Source: Zea mays
Taxonomy: Eukaryota > Streptophyta > Magnoliopsida > Poales > Poaceae
NCBI RefSeq assembly: GCF_902167145.1
Contig: NC_050097.1
Location: forward strand, 227,311,034 to 227,375,033
DNA length: 64,000 nucleotides
Direction of reading: 5' to 3'
Shown here one piece after another: positions 32,128-41,923 of this stretch (within the stretch, counting starts at the first letter, position 1; each line of letters starts with the position of its first letter). The position numbers and the translations under genes were made by a program. The notes under the pieces are model-generated. The model saw nothing but the letters and a program-made list of their open reading frames with translations, did no database searches and was not told the DNA's origin.

Positions 32128-33465
32128 CAACAACAGGAAGTCAATAAAAACTTGATTGCATCATCGATCTACGTGCACTTGATGCTTGCCAGAGAACGCA
32201 GCAACATAAGGCTCATGGCTTCTGCCGATAGGGACAACAATGATAGGAGCTCTCCCTCCTTTTTTTCGATGGATCAGAGTAAAATTCATTGACCCGGAAT
32301 CAACTTTCTCTCGACAGCAACGATTGCAAATGAATCGGCACCACTACCGAAAAATAGATCCAAACGTACGTGGTGGCGCGACAAACTTTTGTGAGATAGC
32401 AACGCAGGCATTCTAGAATCCTGCATAGCACAAGATCAGATGCAATGCATAGTCTTTTCTGTTTCTACCCGTGTGATTGATGACTATGTCTGTGTAGGTG
32501 TGCTCGTATGAGTCTGCCCAACAGACACGTGACTTTTACCCGTACCCGCGCATGCAGCTAAAAAGCTACCGCAAAATACGTGAGTTGCATCTGCACATAC
32601 ATGTCTAACCGAGTGCATATAGGTAACGAACATGCTCTCGGAGCTAGTCAACGCATGCAGAGAGCCATGCTAGCGAGGTACATCCAACCAATCATGCAGT
32701 ATATGACTCCAGCATGATATTTTCATGCAAAATGAGAATTTTTGTTGCAGCGGCGAACCTGGCAGGCACAAAACTTGTACAACCAATTGCTGCTGTCAGA
32801 GGACAACTTACTCCATGTTGGTTGCTGCATCCATGTCAAAAGATGTCTGGCTATGCTCTTGGCTCTCCTCCTTGTTGCTTCACTCTGTTTTCTGTTGGTT
32901 GATGGCTTGCTGCAGACGGGTACAAGGCCACGTGTTGAGGTCTCAGTCAGGCTCGGCAGCTCAGCCCATGCTCCCTTTAATTCCTTTCTACTCAATTCAG
33001 TGTTTCAGCAAATGGGGAAAGATCACTCATCAGCAGGCCCATTATGCAGGACGTACTAGTGATCAGTGAGGCACGAGCTACAGCTAAGCTGAACATGTGG
33101 CATCTGAAGTAGGTTAGCTGAGATCTAATCTAATAATTGCCCAATGATTGAACCTGCAGGTTAAGGACATTAGAATGACAAACATGTGAAAGCAAAATAG
33201 CCTTTTGATGTTACAGTTAGTTAGAGTCATCTTGTGATTGTTCTTGGTGATCAAGCATTTTTACAGTCCCCGGAGAAATAAGGAAAGGTACTAGCACCGG
33301 TTTAGCTAGAACTGATTTTGGTATCTCCTCATAGAAATATAAAATTAGTTACAAGTCAGTTGTCCGTGCCTTACTACGGTTTCTATATTCAACCCATCTA
33401 TAATATCTATTCTTTATTGAATACAAATGATTGTGAGCTCCAATAGTTTATAACCAAGACGTGGG
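32128..33465. other. Low-copy-looking intergenic DNA with one candidate small ORF
   Basis: No recognised gene. A plus-strand frame at 32742-33059 contains, from its internal Met near 32847, a strongly hydrophobic signal-like stretch (MLLALLLVASLCFLLVDG) and ends at TAG with about 70 residues. A splice-acceptor-like TTTTGTTGCAG lies just upstream, near 32741-32751. I do not recognise a mature peptide motif, and the frame may be chance. Confidence 0.25.
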
Positions 33466-33469
33466 AGGG

Positions 33470-34110
33470 AGGAGGACGACCAAGAGCGGGCCCAGAATTT
33501 TCAACTTGGTATTCCGAATATAAACATACTAGAATTTTTTTTGGATTGCCTAATTAAATCTACTATTTAGCATCTATAATATATAACAGTGCTAATCACA
33601 TAATAGATACTAGTAGCAAATATTTCACCTAATTGAACATAGTTCAATATTCATACAATTAATCACAATTTTTGGACCTGGGCCGTTGGGCGCTGGGCCT
33701 TGCCACTGGCTGGCTGCACCTTGCTGCGCTATCGCACTGGAGCTTGCGGCTGGTGTGCCACACACTCTCAACTCACAGTCACAGATACAGCGTGAGGCCA
33801 ACGCTGCCCGTAGGATGACTGCCGATGTGTAGTTCCCCCACCGCCGATATAGGGTTCTGGTTTCATTGGATAGAGGCAGATTGACAGAAGCAGATGTCGG
33901 AAAGAAGTTTCAGTGCACTTAGATCACTAATGCTGATAGATAATTGCGGCTCCTTGTTGGCTGCAACGTTTCAGTACACTGTTCATGAGGTTGGGGGGAC
34001 TTGGATGGCTTCAGATTTCGCGCCACGGAGATGTTGGTGCAACCACCAGAAAACTTTGGCTCATCTGCAGTTAATGGCCTCTTCATTTCGGTAGGTTCTT
34101 GATGGCAAAG
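33470..34110 (+). mobile_element. Probable decayed hAT element
   Basis: The stretch GGGCCCAGAATTTTCAACTT near 33488 resembles hAT termini. At 33894-33925 the plus strand encodes MSERSFSALRSL, which resembles the conserved C-terminal dimerisation motif of hAT transposases (SERxFSALKR type). The rest is not alignable by eye and the ends are not defined. Confidence 0.4.
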
Positions 34111-34529
34111 TCACATATATCTACGGGGTCGTTGCCAGCTGATGACATTGTACTCAAGGAATCGTACGGATAGAACCGTTTCGCAACTCAGAACAAACGA
34201 AATGGTTAGGAACTTAGGATCCAAATGTATATTGTCATCTTGATGGCAAAGTCACATACTGCTGCATTTGGATCATTAAAAGAACAAACGTATGTGCGAT
34301 TTAAACGCTGACAAATAAACAATGTATCGAATTCAGAGTCAAATCACAGGTAGTTAGGATAGTAGTAGTACTATCGATAGCCAGGAAAACACTACTTTGA
34401 GGAGGAAAAACATCCTGATGACAGAGAAACATCAAGTAGACATACTACTCTGTTCTGTATCACTCATCTCATCCGCCATTGATTTCTTGGAGGTGGGTAG
34501 CAACCTAAGCCCATGTGACGAGGACGAGA
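34111..34529. other. No gene seen (3' side of the host gene)
   Basis: AT-moderate DNA without domains. It probably contains the 3' UTR and downstream region of the minus-strand gene; no clear terminator can be assigned. Confidence 0.4.
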
Positions 34530-34961
34530 TCAGATGGGTGCAGTTCTCGGGTTCCTGTACTTCTTGACCATTAACAGCTTCTTGACGAGCCTGAGCATCA
34601 GCATCAGGCTCCACTTCCGGCGCCGGACCACCCTGCCGTCCTGAGGGTGCATATGCTTGCCGTGCTTCTCCAGGTCAAGGACAATCATCTCGTCGTCGTC
34701 GAGCCAGCCGGCCGCCTCCTTCATCGCCAGCCCTCCCTTGTTGATCACAGGGCTCAGCGGGCACAGCGGCGGCACGCTCGCGAGCTCCTCGTTGAAGTCC
34801 TCCCACAGCATGTCCATCTTCTCCTCCTCCTCTTCCTCCTCCTCGGCAGCAGCGGCGAGGAACCACGGCGAAGGGGAGCCACCAAGGCCGAGCTGGTGCG
34901 GGAATGCTGATGGAAGAAGCTGCACTCCTGCATGGAGAGTGGGGAAAGTGAAGTCATCCAT
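34530..34961 (-). CDS. Host nuclear gene: small plant-specific protein of unknown function
   Basis: Single-exon frame of 143 codons with strong GC3 bias typical of grass genes and unlike the surrounding DNA. Starts MDDFTFPTLHAG; residues about 38-48 are an Ala run followed by eight Glu (a GAG/GAA microsatellite at about 34822-34846). Then comes MDMLWEDFNEEL at about 49-60, which I recognise from a family of small uncharacterised angiosperm proteins. The C-terminal third is basic with LRLVKKLLMVKKYR. There is no signal peptide or membrane segment. A nuclear or cytosolic location is a guess from the acidic/basic layout. An upstream TATA box on the same strand at suitable distance supports the start. 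It is the only gene here with no transposon signature. Confidence is good that it is a gene, low for function. Confidence 0.7.
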   Translation of the reverse strand: MDDFTFPTLHAGVQLLPSAFPHQLGLGGSPSPWFLAAAAEEEEEEEEKMDMLWEDFNEELASVPPLCPLSPVINKGGLAMKEAAGWLDDDEMIVLDLEKHGKHMHPQDGRVVRRRKWSLMLMLRLVKKLLMVKKYRNPRTAPI

Positions 34962-35051
34962 CCTTGATGCGAGCCTGCAAATCTTTGAAGTGTATAGGAG
35001 TATGTGGGGTGTTGATGTATGTATACTACTACTCCTTTAGCCCCTTTGTAT

Positions 35052-35062
35052 CTCTATATATA
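35052..35062 (-). promoter_or_regulatory. TATA box of the host gene
   Basis: TATATATAGAG on the minus strand, about 90 bp upstream of the ATG at 34961; a start site 30 bp downstream would give a 5' UTR of about 60 nt. Confidence 0.55.
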
Positions 35063-35996
35063 ATTCTTTTATATATGTGGAACACTTGGTCTGCACTACT
35101 GGCAGCTACAGTACGAGAGTGGGCATAGCATGGATGGTGCAACATCCTCATCTACCTACCAGAAATTGGTTTGTCTGTTGAATTGAAGATATAGTTTCAG
35201 GCATAGAGTTTCAACTTTGAAGACATGGATGACAAAGCAATAATTGTTCAGTGATTAATGCACACTATTGAGCCAAATGAAAGGCCTTGATGCTTCCAGT
35301 GATCACCTGTTATGTTATGCAGGATATATGCACTCAGAAGTTCTGGGGCACGCAAAAGGCTGTGCATGTTGTAGAAATGTAGAGTGTACCTTAAAGAATG
35401 TTCAGGCCTGCTGTCTAACAGAAACTGTGAATAAAGGATGCTGCTGGTTGGACTAAATAACCAGTAGTACATTTTGAGGAAAAGGGATACTGGTGCTGCA
35501 TATGGCTGGGGTGATTGGAAAGCAAAGGGATGGCTGCCTGGAATCCATGAACATGCATGCAGATCCGCAGTATTTGAGTGGTTCTGGTCTTTTTTAGAGA
35601 CTGAGAGCAACAGCCCAGATGGCTTTCTGCTGAAGATATGATGTTGCTTGGAAACAAGGAATCTGGTCTGCCTGCTCCCTTATGTTCCTAAAGGTTTTTG
35701 GACTAAGTTACTTTTTTTTCTAAATTATTAAAAATATTATTAGCAATTATATCTCTAAATAAATCTACTATAAAAATATATTTCATGATTTATCTAATGA
35801 CACTTAAAAAATTCAAACTACAGATAAGACCGTCCCATAAAATTATATTAAGAAGATCTTCTTACAAAGATCGAGAAAACCCTCCGAACGTGTGTCTCAT
35901 CCGTATATAGTGGTATCGTATCCCATGTGAGAATGGATGCGACACAATTCAAGACTTAGACCTATACTTTAGCGTGGGACAAATAAGAGGATTTTT
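35063..35996. other. Upstream region of the host gene, no gene seen
   Basis: No domain-bearing frame. 35700-35870 is very AT-rich and may be a decayed DNA element, but no paired ends were found. Confidence 0.4.
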
Positions 35997-36534
35997 TGAC
36001 ACAACCTGAAATTTGTCCACTCAGGATATGAGTTCCTTTACTACTCAGATCACCTAACCAACTCAGCTAGATTCCCTTACAAATTTATCTAATGATATCT
36101 ATTACACATCATAAATGATAACTCTAGCTCTGTCTCCGTCAGGAAGTGTGGCAGAACCTCCCAAGTTATTGGGCCCACATGCACCTGTCATTGTCTCAAA
36201 GACCTCACACGACTATGCATGTGCACCAGATAACTTAACAGGATCCGTCCGAGTGTCCCAAGGACCCCGGATAAACCACTCATAACCAGGATCACAAGAT
36301 TAAGTAAACACAAATCACACACCAACATTTTTGCAGCGGAATTTCTTTATTACAAAAGTTACAAGCTACAACAAATTCACATTATGTTTATCGGAGTGAT
36401 TACAAAAGTGATTCAAAGAAATAAACTTTGAAATGTTATAAATTATTTATAATTTTGAAATATATGCTAGCTCAATGACAATCCTCAATAAGAAGTATAG
36501 GAGAGGTACTTAGACTTATAAGAAGGTCGTGCCT

Positions 36535-37008
36535 TGTTGGCACTTGCTCTCGGTCGCAAGGGGGGCCAACAAGGGTGAACAACGACGTCAACAGGGTTAC
36601 GCACAAGATGGCAATAGCTCTGTTAATCTGGCCTCTCACGGGCACTGTGCGGGGGTATTTATAGGTACCTGAGCGCCCAGCGCCTTGTGTTAAGGACGCA
36701 TGTGCCCTCAGCTACCTAGGTTATCCCCAGAATATTCCTATAAAGTAGGGTTACAGACTGTAATTACAGGGACGCCTTTACAAATTAGGCCCGTAACACG
36801 CGGCGGCCACGCAGGGCCCGTTACAATGGGCCGGATCGCACGTGGGCCTCTGAGCTGGGCGAGGCTGCACTGTGGGATGACGCCGTCGCAGGCCTTCGTC
36901 TGGTGCCGAATAGAGCGAAGGGTGTCCCTGCCCGTTTTGTCTCTGTCAGACCTGCGACTGCAGCGAAGGCCTCGAGCGAAGGGTGGCGTCTTTGCCTTCG
37001 CCCCAACA
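36535..37008 (-). repeat. 3' LTR of the Tat element
   Basis: 474 bp, begins TGTTGGCACTTGC on the plus strand and ends CCCCAACA. A minus-strand TATAAATA lies at 36656-36663. Confidence 0.93.
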
Positions 37009-37209
37009 TTTGCCCTCCGAGGGACCAGTTCGACAAAGTCACCTGGTGCCGAAGACGTCGCTAGATGGCGGAGACGCTGCCCTCGCTCGAAGTGGTTCCG
37101 CGGGGGTTTTTGACATGACCGTTGATTGACAGCGTACTATTGGATTGCAGGTTTCCCGAAGCGCCGCGCCCTGTTGGATTGCGGGTTTCCCGAAGAGCCG
37201 CGCCCTTTC

Positions 37210-37217
37210 TATAAAAG
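37210..37217 (+). promoter_or_regulatory. TATA box of the antisense gene in the Tat element
   Basis: TATAAAAG in the context TTCTATAAAAGGGGGCG, plus strand, 171 bp before the ATG at 37381 and 200 bp inside the LTR edge. This suggests the antisense gene has its own internal promoter rather than relying on the LTR. Confidence 0.6.
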
Positions 37218-37380
37218 GGGGCGGGGGTTGGTGCTTTTTGAACTTCACTTTCCGCGCTCCGTGAAAACCCTAGCCGCCTTTTTTCACCGTCTTGTTGCTC
37301 GTCTGCCCGTCGTGCTCTTGTTCGCCGGAGATCTGGCTCGAGTGAAGCAGACCGCCCACCGCCGCCGACGGTACGTAGCG

Positions 37381-40300
37381 ATGCCGACCTCCTCTTCTTC
37401 CGCTGCCGCTACGCCGCCGGCCAACGCCTCGTCTGAGGAGACGCTGAGTAGTTTGATGGCGGAGGAGCTGCGCGCCGGCGATTCTGTGGATTTTGGCGTG
37501 TCGCGGATGTCGTCGGTCCGCGTGCAAGATATGCAGCGGTTGGGTTACTTCGGCGGCGGAGTTGCTCGTGTCCCGGGGATGGAGGAAGTCCCCGAGCCGG
37601 AGGGCGAGTTGGTTGTGTTCGAGGCGTTCTTCGCCGCCGGTCTCCGCCTGCCTGCGCACCGATTTGTTGGCGAAGTCCTGCGCAGGTTTAACGTTCAGAT
37701 ACATCAGCTGACACCGAACGTCGTGGTGGCTCTGTCGAAGTATGTCTGGGCGACGACTTCGTACGGCGGACAACCATCGGTCGAAGTCTTTGTGAAGTAT
37801 TATTGCTTGCACTAGCAGAAGAGGATGATTGGAGATGAAGTTGCTCAGTTTGGGTCCTGCACGTTTACGCCGAAGACCGGCAAGACCACGATGCAGGTAG
37901 TCGAGTTGGTTCCTTGCGCCCGCAACAAGTGGGGCAACTGGAATGAGTTTTGGTTTTATGTTGCTGAGGGTACCGTCGAAGACCATGAGGGACTCCCCGT
38001 GTCCGAGATGTGTTCTCATTTTTACTCAGCGTACCCGCCCTTTGAGGTGGCGGAGGAGGATGCGGACGAAGGGGCCCTTCGGTGCGCCGCCGGCCTGAGC
38101 AGTGGGCGCGATTTGGTGGAAGAATTTGTGGTGTACGGGGTATGGCCCTTGGCACATGGCTGGGCGTTGGGCGAAGTGTGCCCTCGCCAGATGCCTTTCC
38201 ACGGTGGGAGGGTGGTGCGAAGTCCCGCCTTCGCGCTGAATCTGCAAAGCCGCGATCCGACCGCCTTTGTGCGTGAGGCGGAGGATGGGGCGGTGCGGCT
38301 CGTTGGTCGTTACGTGCCGAGGACAGAGGGCCAGCGCAGCTGGGAAATCCGCGGGTCAAATGACCGTCTGAACAGGGTTTTTGAATTGAATCAACTGCCG
38401 TATGACGGCTATCCCGGTCAAGACGATGTGGACCGCCGTGGGAAGAAGCCGGTGGTGGAGACTGGAGACGACCCTGCGCCGGCGGCCGCCGCATCCTCTA
38501 AGAAGAGGAAACTAGGTACTGCCATGGGAGGACTTGGGGTTTCCGATGGTTTTGCTAGAGAGTTGATGAGGACATGCGCGGCCCCGGGGGGAAGGATGTC
38601 TTCGCCCGAGCTCCGGGAGTCTTCGGCTCGGATGCTGAGGGTTACCGGGGGTTGTTGGCCTAGGAATGTTCCTATCCCCCGCGCGGCTGGCGAGGACTTT
38701 TTTACATCTCGCATGGTTCGTGAATGGAGAGTTTTTCCTTAGGGGCGGAATATTGCTGTTGTTGTGTCGGCAGTGATGGACAAGGATCGCCAGGGAGCTG
38801 CACAAAAGCGCCAGGCGGTTGTCAGGCTCATTGAAGCCAGGCCGAAGAGGCAGCGGGGGGCTGCGAAGGCTTCGGCCCCCGGCGGAGGCAAGCCGCCGCT
38901 GGCGGTGAAGTCGGGCGTCCCTGCATCTAGCAAGGCACCGGAGGCAACGGCAGGCGCCGGAGGCTCCAAATCGACGAAGGCTGTGCCGCCGTCCAGCAGA
39001 GTGCCGGAGGTCGCGAAGGCGGCCCGAGCGTTGCCGTCGTCAGGCAAGCGTGTCGCCGACTTCGCCACCGATATTAGTGTGGACGACTATCTTGGTGGTA
39101 AGTCGTTGGCTCGTTTTTTTTTAATTTATTCGTTGATACGTCGCAGGGTCGGACGAAGGCCAACTTGCTATAGTTGCGCCTGCCGCGGCGACCGCGACGG
39201 CTGTCGTAGTGCCGAAGGCGAAGGGCGGGGCTCTTAGCGCCGGAGGCGAGGTGTTGGCCCTCGTGGCTGTCAGGGATGAGGCGGGCGTTGTGTCCCGCCG
39301 GCTGAAGGAGGTGAAGGAGGCACTAAGTCAGGTCCGTTGAGCTAGACTTTGGTGTTTTTTTAATGTCGGCTTTGCTGGGGCCGCGGTCTTACGTGTGTTT
39401 TGCAGGCGGCTGACTTCGTCGACCGCACAGCGTCGGGGGCGCTCACGGCAGTTGTGTCTGCCGAAGTCGAGAGACTTCGGACGCAACATGCTGACGTCGT
39501 CCGCGAAAAATCAGCCGCCGACAGTAAGTGTCGCAAGCTGGCGGACAAGGTGGCCGCACTGGAGAGGGAGAAGACTGACCTCCGGCGCCAACTGGCGGGG
39601 GAGAGGAGGGAGATCAACGAGGCCCTCACCAAGGAGCAGGCTGCGCAGGCGGAGGCCAAATTGGCGCGGGCGGAGGGCAATATTGCTAGGGAGCGCGCCG
39701 AGCAGCTGCAGGAGCGGCTCACCGCCCTGGAGAGCCGCGTGGAGAGGGCCGAGGCCGCGTCGCGCGCGGAGGCAGAGCGGACGCGCAAACAGCTTATGGA
39801 TACATACCATGAGCTGGGCGCGAGGACCGGTGACTTCGAAGTGCCGGACCGAGAGCCCGGACTTCGCTGCCTGGAGTGGGTGCAGGAGGACTTGCAGGCA
39901 CTCCCCACTGTCGTGGAGGGGTTTATGTCGTATGCTTCCCTGGTCACCTGTGAGGGGGCGATGAACGCGCTCTCCCACGAAGGGTGCCGGCACTTCGAGG
40001 TCTTCGACCAAGCCGATGAAGATTTTGAGCGAGATATCTACAAGGTTGAGGACCCCATAGTGAAGGACTCCGCCGGAGCCATCTACGACCGGATGTGGGG
40101 TCCGCACGGTCGCGAGGTGGTCAGGGAGCGGGCCGAGACGGCGAGGGCTCAGGTAACGTTTGGCGTTTGTTTGGCGTTTGCTGGATGTGGGCTATGTGTG
40201 GGTTTGCTGAATTTGTGTGTTGTGTCTTAGGCGGCGCGTGGCGAGAGGGTGGATGACTTCGGGGCGTTGAACAGCGCGCTCCCTGACCCGGAGCCGATCC

Positions 40301-41082
40301 CGGCGGAGGCCGTGCCCGGGGCCGCCCTGGAGCCGCCCCCGGAGACCGCGGAAGGCGCTCCGGATGCACCCGCAGCTGCTGCGGCCGTCGGAGACCTTCC
40401 CCCAGAGACCGCCGAAGGCGCGCCAGATGCCCCCGCAGTCGCTGCGCCGAGTGCTGAGGATCCTGCGACGGTGGCGGCGGAGGCGACAGCGGAGGCAACG
40501 GCGGAGGCAACGGCGGAGGCTCCCGCAACGGCCGGGTCTTCGCAGGTGGCGTAGTGGGTGTAGATAGTTGGGGAATTTTGGATATGTTGCTGAATTTTGG
40601 TTGCTGCGCAGGTTCAAGATTTTGGGCCTGCGCACGCAACCGCCACTACTAAATTTTTGGCGGCTTCGATTGTGGATGGTGGTAATAAATGTGATGGTTC
40701 TGCATCTGAGTTTTCTGATTTGGCTGACTCTGGGAGCTCGGTTGAGTGGACTGAGAAGTCGTCGGAGGAGGACTTGGACTACTTTGCGGCCTTGGATGTG
40801 GCTGCGGCGGAGGCTTCACCGCACGCTGCGGACGTGGAAGATGTGCCTGGTCCTAGTACCGGGCGCCGGCGACGAAGGGCGGTTGCGAAGCGCAGAGTGA
40901 GTGAAGCGGAGGGAGGTCGGCTTCGTGTGAGTAGGGCTGGCCGGCAGGAACTGTTGTCTTTGCCAGCCGCTGTAAGTACTGGTGAAGGGGAATTGCGAAG
41001 TCTTTTTGCGGGTGAGGAGCTTAGGATAATGTTATTTAATTATAGGGAGATGGGAATCATTCCTAAGGTTGAGCCGATGTAG
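37381..41082 (+). pseudogene. Antisense five-exon gene of the Tat element (PF04195-like N-terminal domain, coiled coil)
   Basis: Plus strand, opposite to pol. Exons by frame and splice sites: 37381-39097, 39147-39331, 39406-40152, 40231-40545 and 40612-41082. Introns are 49, 74, 78, 66 nt, all GT-AG; the last three are phase 0 at CAG/G junctions. The spliced frame is 1145 codons including the stop. Exon 1 holds the domain known in Pfam as putative gypsy-type transposon (PF04195), recognised by RLPAHRFVGEVLRRF and then IHQLTPN and CARNKWGNWNEFWFYV. Exon 3 is a long coiled coil (ERLRTQHADVV onward) plus a globular end. Exon 4 is Ala/Pro/Glu-rich. Exon 5 has an acidic stretch and an Arg/Lys run (TGRRRRRAVAKRR). 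Two in-frame TAGs interrupt exon 1 (37813, 38740). The 49-nt first intron is unusually short. Role unknown; despite the Pfam name I see no transposase motif. Confidence 0.72.
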
Positions 41083-41249
41083 AGTGTGGTGCCCTCGCTT
41101 GTACATGTGTAAAGGCTTGTATGATGAGGTTGTGTGCCCCGCACACTTGGCTATGCTTGCGAAGGCGTTATGTACTTGGTCTGGTGTGTTTTGTTATGGT
41201 GTGCTGGTGCGCGTATAGTCGGTCTTGGCGCGGGCAGTTTGGTGTTGTC

Positions 41250-41700
41250 GATTTTTCTTTTGTTGTGCTGGTCCGGCTGCACCCTTAGGCAGCTTCTGCA
41301 CGGATAGTCTTCGCGGTAGACTGAGGTTTTTCGCACTTGTTGTGCTAGTCCGGCTGCACCCTTAGGCGACTTCTGCGCGGATAGTCTTCGCGGTAGACTT
41401 CGGTTTTTTCGCACTTGTTGTGCTAGTCCGGCTGCACCCTTAGGCGACTTCTGCGCGGATAGTCTTCGCGGTAGACTTCGGTTTTTTCGCACTTGTTGTG
41501 CTAGTCCGGCTGCACCCTTAGGCGACTTCTGCGCGGATAGTCTTCGCGGTAGACTTCGGTTTTTTCACACTTGTTGTGCTAGTCCGGCTGCACCCTTAGG
41601 CGACTTCTGCGCGGATAGTCTTCGCGGTAGACTTCGGTTTTTTCGCACTTGTTGTGCTAGTCCGGCTGCACCCTTAGGCGACTTCTGCGCGGATTTGTCG
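41250..41700. repeat. 78-bp tandem array, six copies
   Basis: The motif GTCCGGCTGCACCC starts at 41271, 41348, 41426, 41504, 41582 and 41660: one step of 77 bp and four of 78 bp. Copies 3-6 are almost identical; the first differs. It lies in the non-coding zone between the end of pol (41924) and the end of the antisense gene (41082). Because 78 is a multiple of three, repeated frames stay open on both strands; I do not call these as proteins. Confidence 0.9.
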
Positions 41701-41923
41701 CACGCGAGGGTGGCTAGCGCTGAGCCTCGCGGTGACCTCGTGTTGGTCGAATGTCGAAGACCGTCGTCGCGGTCTTTTTTCGACGCATGTTTTTGCGGGG
41801 GATTTTTCACTTGTATATTACATGGCTCCGCCTCGTTAAAAACCTCACCCCCCGGGAGGAAAAGAGTGCGGGCCAGAATAAAATTGTTTTTACGAATTAC
41901 AAGGGCGAATCGGCCCTGATGAG

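Noticed and set aside
37270..38494. Long minus-strand frames opposite the antisense gene
   Set aside because: Shadow frames of a GC-rich coding region; no family resemblance and no continuity with pol.
37381..38742. Calling the PF04195-type region a DNA transposase
   Set aside because: The Pfam name is historical; there is no DDE or other catalytic motif, and the region lies inside an LTR retrotransposon.
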